From an uncultured Candidatus Melainabacteria bacterium (GTDB lineage: Bacteria; Cyanobacteriota; Vampirovibrionia; Gastranaerophilales; Gastranaerophilaceae), in the NCBI GenBank assembly GCA_934693165.1, contig CAKUUX010000006.1, forward strand, positions 60,651-124,650: a DNA stretch of 64,000 nt. The letters run 5' to 3'. The stretch's first letter is position 1. The number at the start of each line of letters is the position of its first letter. Shown one piece after another: positions 36,655 to 45,948 of the stretch. The notes under the pieces were generated by a model. That model saw only the letters and a list, made by a program, of their open reading frames with translations, was not told where the DNA came from and made no database searches. Both the position numbers and the translations under genes were made by a program.

Positions 36655-36863
36655 GTTGGGCAGGTATGCCCAACCTACGTAAGTATGTCATTGCTGAAAG
36701 TAAAATGAAAAAACAATCTCGTTAATCAATAGCATCAGTTTGGATTGCTTCACATTCGTTCGCAATGACAGAAAAGGCAAGACTAGATTTGTTTGTCATT
36801 AAGAGGAGTAAAACGACGAAACAATCCAAAGAAAATAGTAGTAGGTCGGATTTACTAACCCTA
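36655..36863. repeat. Cluster of intergenic palindromic repeats
   Basis: This gap between convergent genes holds three kinds of inverted repeat. One is a hairpin, GTTGGGCA/TGCCCAAC (36655-36674). The second is a facing pair, GGATTGCTTC...CAATGAC (36752-36779) and GTCATTAAGAGG...CAATCC (36794-36828). The third is GTAGGTCGG...CCCTAC (36841-36863). The GTCATT...CAATC type recurs at 49077. No coding potential is seen. Confidence 0.6.
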
Positions 36864-36871
36864 CAAAAACC

Positions 36872-38281
36872 TTATAATTTATATTTTTTCACAAATTCAA
36901 TCGCCTGTTCTTTTGTTGTGATTTCACCATTAAATTGTTCTTCTTGCAGTGCTTTTATAACTTCACCCAATTCTTTTGAAGGTTTTAGATTTAGCATTTC
37001 CATAATTTCTTCTCCACTCAAAAGTTTTGGAAGAGGTTCAAGATTATCCTTCACTTCAAGATAGAATTTAAGAAGATTTGTAAGACCTGAAATATTTTTG
37101 TGAACAACTTCATCTGTTATAGCTTTGCCCCTTGCAGAAAGTCTATCAGACATCGCTAATAAGATATTATCAATAACATCATCTTCCATTTTTCTAACGT
37201 ATCTCATTTTGACCTTGTCTGTCAAAATCTCCGTCGCAATTACATGTGATGGGTAAATATGATTTTTAATCATTTTACAAATATATTCAATTTGTTTTTT
37301 TGAAAACTTAAGTTTTTTAAGAATAGGACTAGCTAATTTACTACCAACTTCTTCGTGTTTGATAAATCTATGTCGCCCTGTATCTTCTTCAATAGTCCAA
37401 CAAGAATATTTACCAATATCGTGCATAAAACCTGCAAGCTTTAAATGTGCTAATCTTGAAAATCCACCAAAATCAACACTATCTAAATGTTCTTTAACTT
37501 CAGGTTTTGCAATATTATAAAAATTTTGTATTTGATTAACAGTCTCTATAGAATGATGAAGCAAATCCAAGTGGTGATGAGTATTTGGAGGAACTTTTCT
37601 TACATCTAAAAAGATAGGTAAAATCTCATACAAAAGTTCAGCCTTATCCATATTTAGCAAGGCTTTTACAGTATAAGCGCCTTCAAATAATTTCATCAAT
37701 TCATAAGTTATTCTTTCCCTTGCAGGATTGTTGATTAATTTTATATGTTTTTTTATAGTGTGTTCTGTTTTACTATCAATTTCAAAACCTGTAACAGCCT
37801 GAAAACGATAAGCTCTCAACAATCTTAAAGAATCTTCTATAAAATTTTTTTCATCAATCATTTTGATTTTTTTATTTTTTAAATCTTTTAATCCATTATT
37901 TAAGTCTAAAACCTCAAAATTTTGAATGTTCATGGCAATAGAATTAATTGTAAAATCACGACGTTTCAAATCCTCTTCAATAGAATTATTGATAGGATTT
38001 GTGATATCAATAAATGTTTTTTTATCTCGCAAAACAAGTCTATAAATTTTATTTTCTTCATCAAGTGGAATAAATGTGGCATCAAGATTTTCTGACAAGT
38101 TTAGGGCATAATCCTTCGCTTCAATTCCACAAACAATTAAATCTTTATCAAAATTATCCTTACCTGTGTACAAATCCCTAATTACGCCACCTACAACGTA
38201 AACCTCTACACCTTCTGAATATTTTTTTATATCTTTTAAAATTTTATCATTTTTAAGTTTTTCCAATGTTGGAATTTTCAT
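36872..38281 (-). CDS. cca: CCA-adding enzyme / poly(A) polymerase family with HD domain
   Basis: This 469-residue class II nucleotidyltransferase has YVVGGVIRDLYTG (29-41), the catalytic aspartates in FDKDLIV (D45, D47), RRDFTINSIAMN and a helical tRNA-binding body. An HD domain follows (FMHDIGKY, then HRFIKHEEVGSKLA). It most likely repairs or builds tRNA 3' CCA ends. tRNA-Val here already encodes CCA, so a repair role fits. It starts within rsmE by a 29-base overlap. Poly(A) polymerase is the alternative. Confidence 0.88.
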   Translation of the reverse strand: MKIPTLEKLKNDKILKDIKKYSEGVEVYVVGGVIRDLYTGKDNFDKDLIVCGIEAKDYALNLSENLDATFIPLDEENKIYRLVLRDKKTFIDITNPINNSIEEDLKRRDFTINSIAMNIQNFEVLDLNNGLKDLKNKKIKMIDEKNFIEDSLRLLRAYRFQAVTGFEIDSKTEHTIKKHIKLINNPARERITYELMKLFEGAYTVKALLNMDKAELLYEILPIFLDVRKVPPNTHHHLDLLHHSIETVNQIQNFYNIAKPEVKEHLDSVDFGGFSRLAHLKLAGFMHDIGKYSCWTIEEDTGRHRFIKHEEVGSKLASPILKKLKFSKKQIEYICKMIKNHIYPSHVIATEILTDKVKMRYVRKMEDDVIDNILLAMSDRLSARGKAITDEVVHKNISGLTNLLKFYLEVKDNLEPLPKLLSGEEIMEMLNLKPSKELGEVIKALQEEQFNGEITTKEQAIEFVKKYKL

Positions 38282-38996
38282 AAATAATATTTCCTATCGC
38301 TACAATAGAGGCAGTATCTGCTCTTAGGATAAGTTCACCTAACGAAATTGTATTCAAATTTTCTTTTTCGAAAAATTCAAATTCTTTCTTTGAAAAACCA
38401 CCTTCTGGTCCTATTATAACAAGAATTTTATCATTTTGCTTAAATTTATTATTATTTAAAAATTCTTTGAATTGATATTTGCTAGAACGCTCTGTAAAAC
38501 ATAATATGTGGTCAAACTCTTTTTTTATAACTTCTTGAATGGTAGTTAATTCAAAGCATGTCGGAATATCTGCCCTTTCACATTGTTTGAAAGATTCATA
38601 ACAAATTTTTTGCCAACGCTCAATTTTTTTAGTTATAACATCTTTTTTTACAGCACAATTATCGGTATAAATAGGATAAAATCCTCTTACACCAAGCTCT
38701 GTAAGTTTTTCAAAAATAGTATTTATGGCATTGCTATTCAATGGACTAATTGCAATATAAAGGTCATAATCAAGCTTACGCTTTGATTTATAAGAATTTT
38801 CTATAGAAACTTTTACGTAATTTTTTGTGATTTCCTCAACCTTCGTTTCATATTGAATTTCGTTTTCATCAATCAAAAGCAAATCTTCACCAATTCTTAC
38901 ACGCAAAGACTTGGCAATATGATTATAATTTTCTTTATCGTCAATTATAATCATATTGCTGTCTATATCTTTTGAATTTATTAAAAACTGTGGCAT
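38253..38996 (-). CDS. rsmE: 16S rRNA m3U1498 methyltransferase
   Basis: This 247-residue SPOUT enzyme has the trefoil-knot motifs VIIGPEGGFSKKEFEFF (about 192-208) and LGELILRADTASIVAIG (217-233), with an N-terminal PUA-like domain containing HIAKSLRVRIGE. It methylates U1498 in 16S rRNA. It starts on the stop of the pentapeptide gene (one-base overlap) and overlaps cca downstream. Confidence 0.95.
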   Translation of the reverse strand: MPQFLINSKDIDSNMIIIDDKENYNHIAKSLRVRIGEDLLLIDENEIQYETKVEEITKNYVKVSIENSYKSKRKLDYDLYIAISPLNSNAINTIFEKLTELGVRGFYPIYTDNCAVKKDVITKKIERWQKICYESFKQCERADIPTCFELTTIQEVIKKEFDHILCFTERSSKYQFKEFLNNNKFKQNDKILVIIGPEGGFSKKEFEFFEKENLNTISLGELILRADTASIVAIGNIIYENSNIGKT

Positions 38997-39529
38997 TAGT
39001 AATCTGAATGAACAGGCATATCATCATCATCTTTTAATGATGATAAGTCGTTGCTATAGCTTGTATCAAAGTCTTCTGGTAATTTATCTTGGTCAGGCCA
39101 AATTGTTTCTTCATCAAAACGGCAAGCTGCTAAATTATCAGAAGTTGAGAAATCTGAGTTTGCTAAATCTGATTCTTGGAAAACACAACCTGTCATATCA
39201 GCTTCTGTAAAGTTGCAATAGCTTACAACTGCATAACTAAAGTCTGCACCAGGAAGAATACTTTCTGTAAAATCACATTCAACAAGATTTGTTCTTGTAA
39301 AATCAACAGATGTTAAATCGCAATTAGTGAAATTAACCTCTGTTAGTTGTGCATCTGCAAATGATGATGAATTCAAGTCTGCGTTTGCAAAACTTACATT
39401 TTCTAAAACAAGATTAGAAAAATCAACTTCACTTAAATCAACATCTTCTTTATCTTTAATCCATTCATTGAATTCTTGTGGATTTTCTTGAATTAGTGTA
39501 ATTAACTCGTCTTTTGAATAATCACTCAT
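38996..39529 (-). CDS. Pentapeptide repeat protein
   Basis: In this 177-residue protein residues 30-135 follow the A(D/N)LxX rhythm (VDLSEVDFSNLVLENVSFAN, ADLNSSSFADAQL, and so on), which builds a square beta-helix. Cysteines recur at the centre of several turns (NCDL, VECDF, SYCNF, TGCVF). It is highly acidic, which recalls DNA-mimic pentapeptide proteins such as Qnr/MfpA. That role is not shown. First gene of the rsmE-cca operon. Confidence 0.88.
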   Translation of the reverse strand: MSDYSKDELITLIQENPQEFNEWIKDKEDVDLSEVDFSNLVLENVSFANADLNSSSFADAQLTEVNFTNCDLTSVDFTRTNLVECDFTESILPGADFSYAVVSYCNFTEADMTGCVFQESDLANSDFSTSDNLAACRFDEETIWPDQDKLPEDFDTSYSNDLSSLKDDDDMPVHSDY

Positions 39530-39561
39530 TTAAAACTTCTCCTTTAATCTGTTGTTGTAAT

Positions 39562-40179
39562 CTAGTTTGAACTTAATTGCATAGCCATCAATACTAACTG
39601 GGTTCGACTGTTAACATTGAATTTTTTATAAATGTTTCTTAAATGCGTTTTAACAGTCACTTCTGTAATGTTTAGCTCGTCAGCTATTTCCTTGTTATTT
39701 AGTCCTTTGGTCAAAAGTTCAAGCACAACAGATTCCTTGGGGGTAATATCATTGTTTACCGATTTTACTTTTTTAATATCAATCTGACTGCTATCATTTT
39801 TGTTCCAAGTGGAACGTCTTATTACTGCCTCAATCCTTGCCAGTAATGTTGAAAGCACAAATGGTTTTACAATATAATCGTCAGCTCCCATTTTTAGACC
39901 TTTTACTATTTTTTGTTCTTCGCTAATAGCTGTCGTCATTATTATTGGCAACATCTTTGTGTTTTCATTTTCTCTAATTTCTTTTAGTACGTCCCAACCA
40001 TTCATGTTGGGCATCATCACGTCTAGCAATACAATATCAAAATCGTTTTTCTTTGACAAAGTTTTCATTGCTTTTAATCCATCTGTAGCAACTTCCACCT
40101 CATAACCATATAAAGGTAATGAGTCTTCTAAAAATTTAGGATTGTCGTCAATAACTAAAACTTTGCCCAATTCAGCCAT
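39562..40179 (-). CDS. Response regulator, receiver plus LuxR-type HTH (second)
   Basis: This 205-residue protein has a receiver domain with the acidic pair DD11-12, phospho-acceptor D53 (LLDVMMPNMNG), T83 region (TTA) and K105 (IVKPF). A GerE/LuxR helix-turn-helix follows at 140-205 (LTKGLNNKEIADELNITEVTVKTHLRNIY). The receiver is OmpR-like in flavour (a typical VLVIDD...KPF), combined with a NarL-type output. It lies ten bases after another response regulator. No sensor kinase is in the operon. Confidence 0.92.
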   Translation of the reverse strand: MAELGKVLVIDDNPKFLEDSLPLYGYEVEVATDGLKAMKTLSKKNDFDIVLLDVMMPNMNGWDVLKEIRENENTKMLPIIMTTAISEEQKIVKGLKMGADDYIVKPFVLSTLLARIEAVIRRSTWNKNDSSQIDIKKVKSVNNDITPKESVVLELLTKGLNNKEIADELNITEVTVKTHLRNIYKKFNVNSRTQLVLMAMQLSSN

Positions 40180-40189
40180 TTACTGTCCT

Positions 40190-40846
40190 TTAAACTATTT
40201 GGTATTTAATTGCTTTTAGTGCTGCTTGAAGTCTATCTTCAACTTCTAACTTTTGCAAAATGTTTGCAACGTGAGCCTTAATAGTATTAATACTAATTGT
40301 ACATTCTTTCGCAATCTCAATGTTACTATATCCTTTTGCAATAAGTTTCAAGATTTGAAGTTCTCTGGCTGTTAAGTTGAAATCAACTTGACCATCAACT
40401 GGAACATCTTGTTGAGTTGATGCAGCTCTTAATACAATATGTGCAATACTTGGATCAAACCATGCGGCACCGTCAAGAACTGATTTAACAACATTTTCTA
40501 ATGTTTTCAAGTTAATTTCTTTTGAACAATAAGCATTTGCACCTGCTTTTAAACTGTTCAATACAGCTTTTTCATCACTATGAGATGTTAAGATAATAAT
40601 TTTTACATCTGCATCAATTAATCTTATTCTCTTTGTTGTTTCTATACCATCTACATTTGGCAAACCTAAATCCATAATAATTAAATCAATTTTATGGTCT
40701 TTAAATTGTTTTAACGCTTGATCAGCATCTTCTGCTTCATAAATGTTATCAATAATATCCATTCCCTCAAAATTTGTTTTCAATCCAAATCTTGTTAATT
40801 CGTGGTCTTCTACAATTAATATATTCTTCTTTTCTGTATCTGTCAT
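40190..40846 (-). CDS. NarL-family response regulator (first)
   Basis: This 218-residue protein has a receiver with phospho-acceptor D59 (IIMDLGLPNVDG), TSHSDEK, and a lysine in YCSKEI, then the LuxR-type HTH (LTARELQILKLIAKGYSNIEIAKECTISINTIKAHVANIL). It is classical NarL/FixJ type. It overlaps the TPR gene by four bases (ATGA), so they are coupled. Confidence 0.93.
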   Translation of the reverse strand: MTDTEKKNILIVEDHELTRFGLKTNFEGMDIIDNIYEAEDADQALKQFKDHKIDLIIMDLGLPNVDGIETTKRIRLIDADVKIIILTSHSDEKAVLNSLKAGANAYCSKEINLKTLENVVKSVLDGAAWFDPSIAHIVLRAASTQQDVPVDGQVDFNLTARELQILKLIAKGYSNIEIAKECTISINTIKAHVANILQKLEVEDRLQAALKAIKYQIV

Positions 40847-42303
40847 CTTTTTAGTTCTTTCTGTACTTCTGTAAATTTTGGATTTAGGCTCTTACATTTT
40901 TGAAAATAATATTTTGCATTTTCTTTATCTTTTAAATCCTTATAAAGGAGCCCTTGATAATAATAATATTTGTAATTGTTTTGGTCAAGATTATACGCAT
41001 TATTAAGATAAAGTTGTGCTAATTTATAATTAGCTTTTGTTCTCTCATAATTAGCCAACTCTAGCCAACCGTCTGCAAATTCACTATTTAAGCCTATCGA
41101 TTTTTTTAAATATGCCAATTCCTTATATTTTTCAATTAACGCTTCCAAATAATATGCTTCATAATTGTCTGACGAATTTTTTAGAACCTTTTCTAAAATT
41201 TCATTTGCTTTAGAAGTTCTACCAAGTTTCAAACTTGCTTTCGCTGTCTTTGTATCAGCATAATATGTGGTTTTATCATATTTCATTGCATCTTTGTAAT
41301 ATTTCAAAGCTCCTCTATAGTCTTCTTTTTGATAAGCTAAATCACCTAATAAAAGCAACGCATTTGGATTCTTTTTGTTTAATTTATAAGACTTTTGAGC
41401 ATTTGATGATGCTTTTTCATATTCTTTTAATGCCACATAATTTTGACTTATTAACGCATAAATCATAGAATTTTCTTTATTATTTTTATCATTTACTGCA
41501 GGAACAGACTTTAAAGAACGTAAGTAATCATCTCTATAGTAGTAATAGCAAGCCAAATGGTATTTTTTTAATTTTTCATCCTTTGTATTTTTGTATAAAA
41601 TATATTCTTCAATTTCTTTATATTTCTTAGCATAAAAATCTGTCATGATTACAGATTTTTTAATATTTTCGGCAACCTTAAACGCTTTATCTTTTTGACC
41701 TTCATCTGCTAAAATTTTTGCATATAAATATTTGTAAGAAACATTCTTTGGATTTCTTTCGATAGCATCATTTATATGATTGTTGGCGTACTCTAAATTA
41801 CCACTTTTATACCACGCAAGTGCTGTTAGGTATTCAGCATAGTCATACTTTTCTCTTATTTGATAATTTGCTGTTAAATCTGTCGCAATTTCTTTACTCA
41901 TATTGTTATAAGTAATATCCGAAAAGCATTCACCCAAATATATTTCATCTTCAGGTTCAATCTTTGAAGTTTGATAATATATTTCATCAATATTTTTCAA
42001 AGGAGTTTGTGCTATTTCAGAATCTACAATTTTAGCTCTCGACTTGTTTGCCAGACTATAAAAACCTATATCACTAAGTTTACCTGTCAAAACAATATTA
42101 ATATAGTCATTGTCTTTTGGACTAATATTAACAATTTGAGAAAACTCTTCATAGGCAACACTAACATTGCTACCTTTGAATTTTTCCATAGCCTTATAAA
42201 AATCATCTAAAATTGTGTACTTTTGAGGTTCTGTTATGGCTAAAGCTGACGAAATATTTATAAAGCATACTATTAAAAGTATTACTAACTTTTTAATCAT
42301 CAA
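40843..42303 (-). CDS. Exported TPR-repeat protein
   Basis: This 486-residue protein has a Sec signal (MMIKKLVILLIVCFINISSALA) and at least seven tetratricopeptide units from about residue 150 to the C-terminus (for example EKASSNAQKSYKLNKKNPNALLLLGDL and YRGALKYYKDAMKYDKTTYY). It is probably a periplasmic protein-interaction platform. It sits between the HD-GYP gene (11-base overlap) and the response regulator gene, so it may sense envelope state for this pathway. Confidence 0.85.
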   Translation of the reverse strand: MMIKKLVILLIVCFINISSALAITEPQKYTILDDFYKAMEKFKGSNVSVAYEEFSQIVNISPKDNDYINIVLTGKLSDIGFYSLANKSRAKIVDSEIAQTPLKNIDEIYYQTSKIEPEDEIYLGECFSDITYNNMSKEIATDLTANYQIREKYDYAEYLTALAWYKSGNLEYANNHINDAIERNPKNVSYKYLYAKILADEGQKDKAFKVAENIKKSVIMTDFYAKKYKEIEEYILYKNTKDEKLKKYHLACYYYYRDDYLRSLKSVPAVNDKNNKENSMIYALISQNYVALKEYEKASSNAQKSYKLNKKNPNALLLLGDLAYQKEDYRGALKYYKDAMKYDKTTYYADTKTAKASLKLGRTSKANEILEKVLKNSSDNYEAYYLEALIEKYKELAYLKKSIGLNSEFADGWLELANYERTKANYKLAQLYLNNAYNLDQNNYKYYYYQGLLYKDLKDKENAKYYFQKCKSLNPKFTEVQKELKR

Positions 42304-44023
42304 CCTGTCCTAAATAGTATTTATTGAATAAAGTTACAAATTTTGTTTCTTCTTCCGAAAGAGTATCTGCATCTTTTTCCAATAAATTGTATAAATCTCT
42401 CAAGTTATATCTTGATAAAAATTCTTCATCTTCTGGTTTTAGAACCAATTTATTTTCAGTCAAGAATACTTTAATAATTTGGTTTGTTGGTAATGATAAG
42501 AATTTATCAACAACACTTCTATCAAAATGTTTATCACTATCTTTAATCAAGATATTAATAACGTTTCTAATAGGCATTTTGTCACGATAGTGTCTTTTTG
42601 ATGTAATAGCGTCAAATACGTCAGCTACTGCTAAAATTCTACCACCGAAAGGAATATCCTCTCTTGACAAATATCTATAATAACCTGTACCATCAAATTT
42701 TTCGTGGTGAGCACAAGCAATTTCTGCAATCATTTTGAAATCGTCTGACATGTGAATTTTTTCTAAGATGTTATGAGTAATTTCAACGTGTCTTTGAATT
42801 TGTTTGTATTCATCATCAGTTAACTTACCTTCTTTTTGAAGAACTGAATCTTTAATACCAATTTTACCGATATCATGAAGAGTTGCAGCCTTTTCAATAA
42901 TTTCAACTTGTTTAGGCTCCATATTGAAAGCTTTTGCAATCATTGAAGAATAATATTTTACCCTTGTAGAATGACCTGCTGTAATCTTGTCACGAGCATC
43001 GATAGAGGCAGCAAGCGTTTCAATAAAGCTATCAAATACAACCTTTTGCTCTTCTAACATTTTCTTTTGTTTTTCAAATAATTGGGCATTTTCTAAGGCA
43101 ATACCTGCAGAAGAACCAATTGCAACCAGTAAGTCTTCATCTTCTGGAGTAAAATATCCACCGATTTTATTTAATACTTGGAAAGCACCAATTATTTCTT
43201 GGTTTAAATTTTTAATAGGCATACACAAAATAGTTTTTGTTTTATAGCCTGTTTTCATATCAATATCTTTGTTGAAACGTTCATCATTGTATGCGTCTTT
43301 GATATTAATACTTTCGCCTGATTTTACAGTATAACCTGCCAAACCTTTTCCTGCAGGAAATCTTAATTCAGAACTTTCAAGCCCTAGAGCAACTTTACTC
43401 CAAAGTTCATCATGCTCTTTATCATATAAAAATACTGTACATCTATCTGCATTAATAGTTTCTTTTACAGCTTCTGCAATAACTTTTAAAAGCTTGTTAA
43501 TATCTGTTTCAGCTGCAACTGATTGGCTAATTTTTACTAAAGCATTCAACGGATCACGTTTATTACTTGGTTCTTGATTTTTCAATTTTGCAATTTCATC
43601 TAAGTACTTAATCACAAAATCCATCAAACCAAATTCGTCATCTTTTACAGCATAATATTTAGCTTTCACAAGTTGAGCTTCAGCTAAATCAATATTTTTT
43701 TCTTTAAAGTTTACAACACCTGAAAATAGTTCATATACTAATTGTGCAGGTAAATAATTGTTATAATTTGCAAGATACAATGCGTCATTCAAATAAGTCA
43801 ACGCTTTTTGATAATTATTAGTATCTTTTAAATATTTTACAAAGCCAATCAAAGAAAGGCATATTGAAATATTTTCATTAGAATTTTCAGCCTTTAGGAT
43901 GTCTTGAGCCTCTTTTGTTAAAACTTCACACTGGTTATAATTTTCTTGTTGTAACTCTTTAAACGCACTTTGCAACATTGCTTTTGCATTAATTATTTCA
44001 TTATTTTCTATAGCTTGTACCAT
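42293..44023 (-). CDS. TPR-GAF-HD-GYP protein, putative cyclic-di-GMP phosphodiesterase
   Basis: This 576-residue cytoplasmic protein has N-terminal TPR-like helices (10-150), a GAF sensor domain (about 165-317) and an HD-GYP domain (about 327-530). The metal-binding HD is in ATLHDIGKIG (H383-D384), with HHEKFDGTGY (439-448) for the GYP loop, which here reads GTGYYRYL rather than the usual GxGYPxxL. HD-GYP enzymes hydrolyse cyclic-di-GMP. The altered GYP may change activity. The ATG at 44023 has AGAGGA nine bases upstream. A longer frame reaching 44110 would run into the divergent glycosyltransferase. Confidence 0.9.
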   Translation of the reverse strand: MVQAIENNEIINAKAMLQSAFKELQQENYNQCEVLTKEAQDILKAENSNENISICLSLIGFVKYLKDTNNYQKALTYLNDALYLANYNNYLPAQLVYELFSGVVNFKEKNIDLAEAQLVKAKYYAVKDDEFGLMDFVIKYLDEIAKLKNQEPSNKRDPLNALVKISQSVAAETDINKLLKVIAEAVKETINADRCTVFLYDKEHDELWSKVALGLESSELRFPAGKGLAGYTVKSGESINIKDAYNDERFNKDIDMKTGYKTKTILCMPIKNLNQEIIGAFQVLNKIGGYFTPEDEDLLVAIGSSAGIALENAQLFEKQKKMLEEQKVVFDSFIETLAASIDARDKITAGHSTRVKYYSSMIAKAFNMEPKQVEIIEKAATLHDIGKIGIKDSVLQKEGKLTDDEYKQIQRHVEITHNILEKIHMSDDFKMIAEIACAHHEKFDGTGYYRYLSREDIPFGGRILAVADVFDAITSKRHYRDKMPIRNVINILIKDSDKHFDRSVVDKFLSLPTNQIIKVFLTENKLVLKPEDEEFLSRYNLRDLYNLLEKDADTLSEEETKFVTLFNKYYLGQVDD

Positions 44024-44094
44024 AACATCATATCCTCTTGTTGTTTTTATTGTACAATACATTTGAGAATATTTCAAAACTATTTGGAGATTGA

Positions 44095-44781
44095 ATGAAC
44101 AAAATAACAATACTTATTCCAGTTTACAACGAAGTTAATACCTTAATGCCAATATTAGAAAAGCTTGAAAGCATTGATTTTTACGAATTAGAAAAGGAAA
44201 TAATTTTAATAGACGACTATTCTACAGACGGAACAAAAGAACTTTACAAGGATTTAAATTATAAAGTTTTGTATCACGAAAAGAATATGGGAAAAGGTGC
44301 TTCTCTAAGAGATGGATTTAAAGAAGCAACTGGGGACATTGTAACTATTCAGGACGCTGACCTTGAATACAACCCAGAAGATTTATTACCACTTGTAAAA
44401 GTTGTTTTAGATAACGAAGCAGATGTTGCTTATGGTTCAAGATTTATGAATATTGATAAGTCTAAAAACTTTATGCTAACTCATTTTTTAGGCAACAAAA
44501 TGCTTACAATAATAACAAATATTCTATACGGCGCAACACTTACAGATATGGAAACTTGCTACAAAGTCTTTAAATCCGAATACGTTAAACATTTAGATAT
44601 AAAATCTAACAGATTTGATTTTGAACCAGAAATAACTGCAAAAGTTTTAAAACAAGGTGCAAGATTAAAAGAAGTTCCTATTACTTACGTTGCAAGAGGA
44701 TTTAAAGAAGGTAAGAAAATTAGTTGGAAAGACGGCTTTGCTGCAATTTTTGCACTTATAAAATTTAGATTTATGAATTAA
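44095..44781 (+). CDS. Family 2 glycosyltransferase, dolichyl-phosphate mannose synthase-like
   Basis: This 228-residue GT-A enzyme has ILIPVYNEVNTLMP, DDYSTDGTKEL, and the metal-binding QDADLEYNPEDL (about 91-102). It lacks C-terminal membrane helices, as in short DPM1-like enzymes that transfer a sugar from a nucleotide to a polyprenyl phosphate. GSRFMN and TDMETCYKVFK fit this subfamily. It lies 12 bases before carbonic anhydrase in a small operon. Confidence 0.92.
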   Translation: MNKITILIPVYNEVNTLMPILEKLESIDFYELEKEIILIDDYSTDGTKELYKDLNYKVLYHEKNMGKGASLRDGFKEATGDIVTIQDADLEYNPEDLLPLVKVVLDNEADVAYGSRFMNIDKSKNFMLTHFLGNKMLTIITNILYGATLTDMETCYKVFKSEYVKHLDIKSNRFDFEPEITAKVLKQGARLKEVPITYVARGFKEGKKISWKDGFAAIFALIKFRFMN

Positions 44782-44793
44782 AGGAGATTTATT

Positions 44794-45393
44794 ATGATTA
44801 AACCTCAAGAAGCTTTAGATAGATTAATGGAAGGCAATAAGAGATTTGTTAACAATGCATCAATTCACCCAAATAGATGTCAAGAAACCAAGGCTTCATT
44901 GGTTTCAAAACAAACACCTTATGCAATTATTCTTTCATGTTCTGACTCCAGAGTACCATTGGAAATAATTTTTGATGCTGGGTTAGGGGACATTTTTGCA
45001 ATTAGAACAGCAGGTCACGTTCTATCTCAAGAGGTTATGGGAAGTATTGAATATGCAGTTGTTCATCTTGGGGTTAAATTAATTATGATTTTAGGTCACG
45101 ACAATTGTGGTGCTGTTCATTCTGCTGTTGATACTTACAAATCTAAAACCCTTGATACAGTTTCTCCAAACTTAAAATCAATTTTGATGGAGATTTATCC
45201 TGCAATTGAAAAAGTTGATGAAAACTTATCAGAAGAAGATTTTCATAAAGAAGCAATTCGCCAAAATGTTAAATATCAAGCAAAAGACCTTTTAACAAAA
45301 GATGCATACATAGCAGACAAAGTTAAAACAGGCGAAATTATGGTAGTAAAAGCTAATTACAACTTACATACAAGCGAAGTTGAAATTTTTTAA
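44794..45393 (+). CDS. Beta-carbonic anhydrase
   Basis: This 199-residue zinc enzyme hydrates CO2. The zinc ligands are C49 (SCSDSRVP), H102 and C105 (GHDNCGAV). D51 and R53 form the gating dyad. It supplies bicarbonate for biosynthesis. It overlaps the convergent gene by four bases. Confidence 0.95.
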   Translation: MIKPQEALDRLMEGNKRFVNNASIHPNRCQETKASLVSKQTPYAIILSCSDSRVPLEIIFDAGLGDIFAIRTAGHVLSQEVMGSIEYAVVHLGVKLIMILGHDNCGAVHSAVDTYKSKTLDTVSPNLKSILMEIYPAIEKVDENLSEEDFHKEAIRQNVKYQAKDLLTKDAYIADKVKTGEIMVVKANYNLHTSEVEIF

Positions 45394-45905
45394 AGTTTGT
45401 CAATCTCATTAGCTTCTTTTTTAGCTATTTCAATACCATAATTCAATTCGGTAATGAATTTGTTTGCCTTTTCGTTTGAGTTAAAAGCTCTAATTGGGAT
45501 AAAGTAAGCATTTTTCTTAGTTACGTAAATAAATAAAATAGGTTTTGTCATAACAACTCTATCAATATTTTTGAAATCAAAATATTGAAAACCTAAGTTG
45601 CTACCTGCTATTAATTGATTTTTTTCAATTGTATAAACGCAATCAGTTAAAACGCCCAAAGCAGAAGATAAATTCATATAAGCAATAAAGATGTACACAG
45701 GAACAAATGCTAAAGCAAATAATACAAATAGTATTGTTACCATATAGACCTTTATCAATACAAAATATCCTGCAACGCAAAGCAAAAGAAGTATGCCAAA
45801 AAGCATTAACCAACATCTTTTTATATCAAAACCTAAAGATTCTATAACAACATTTAGTATATCTTCTTTTGTATATCTGAATGAAACTGAAAGTGAATCT
45901 GCCAT
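45390..45905 (-). CDS. YcxB-like membrane protein
   Basis: This 171-residue protein has two membrane helices (about 32-53 and 57-78), then a strand-rich C-terminal domain (TDCVYTIEKNQLIAG to FIYVTKKNAYFIPIRAF) of the YcxB-like type. Function unknown. It probably senses or anchors at the inner membrane. Confidence 0.75.
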   Translation of the reverse strand: MADSLSVSFRYTKEDILNVVIESLGFDIKRCWLMLFGILLLLCVAGYFVLIKVYMVTILFVLFALAFVPVYIFIAYMNLSSALGVLTDCVYTIEKNQLIAGSNLGFQYFDFKNIDRVVMTKPILFIYVTKKNAYFIPIRAFNSNEKANKFITELNYGIEIAKKEANEIDKL

Positions 45906-45948
45906 ACAAGAATTATATCACATATTTTCTATTATGAAAATTTATACA

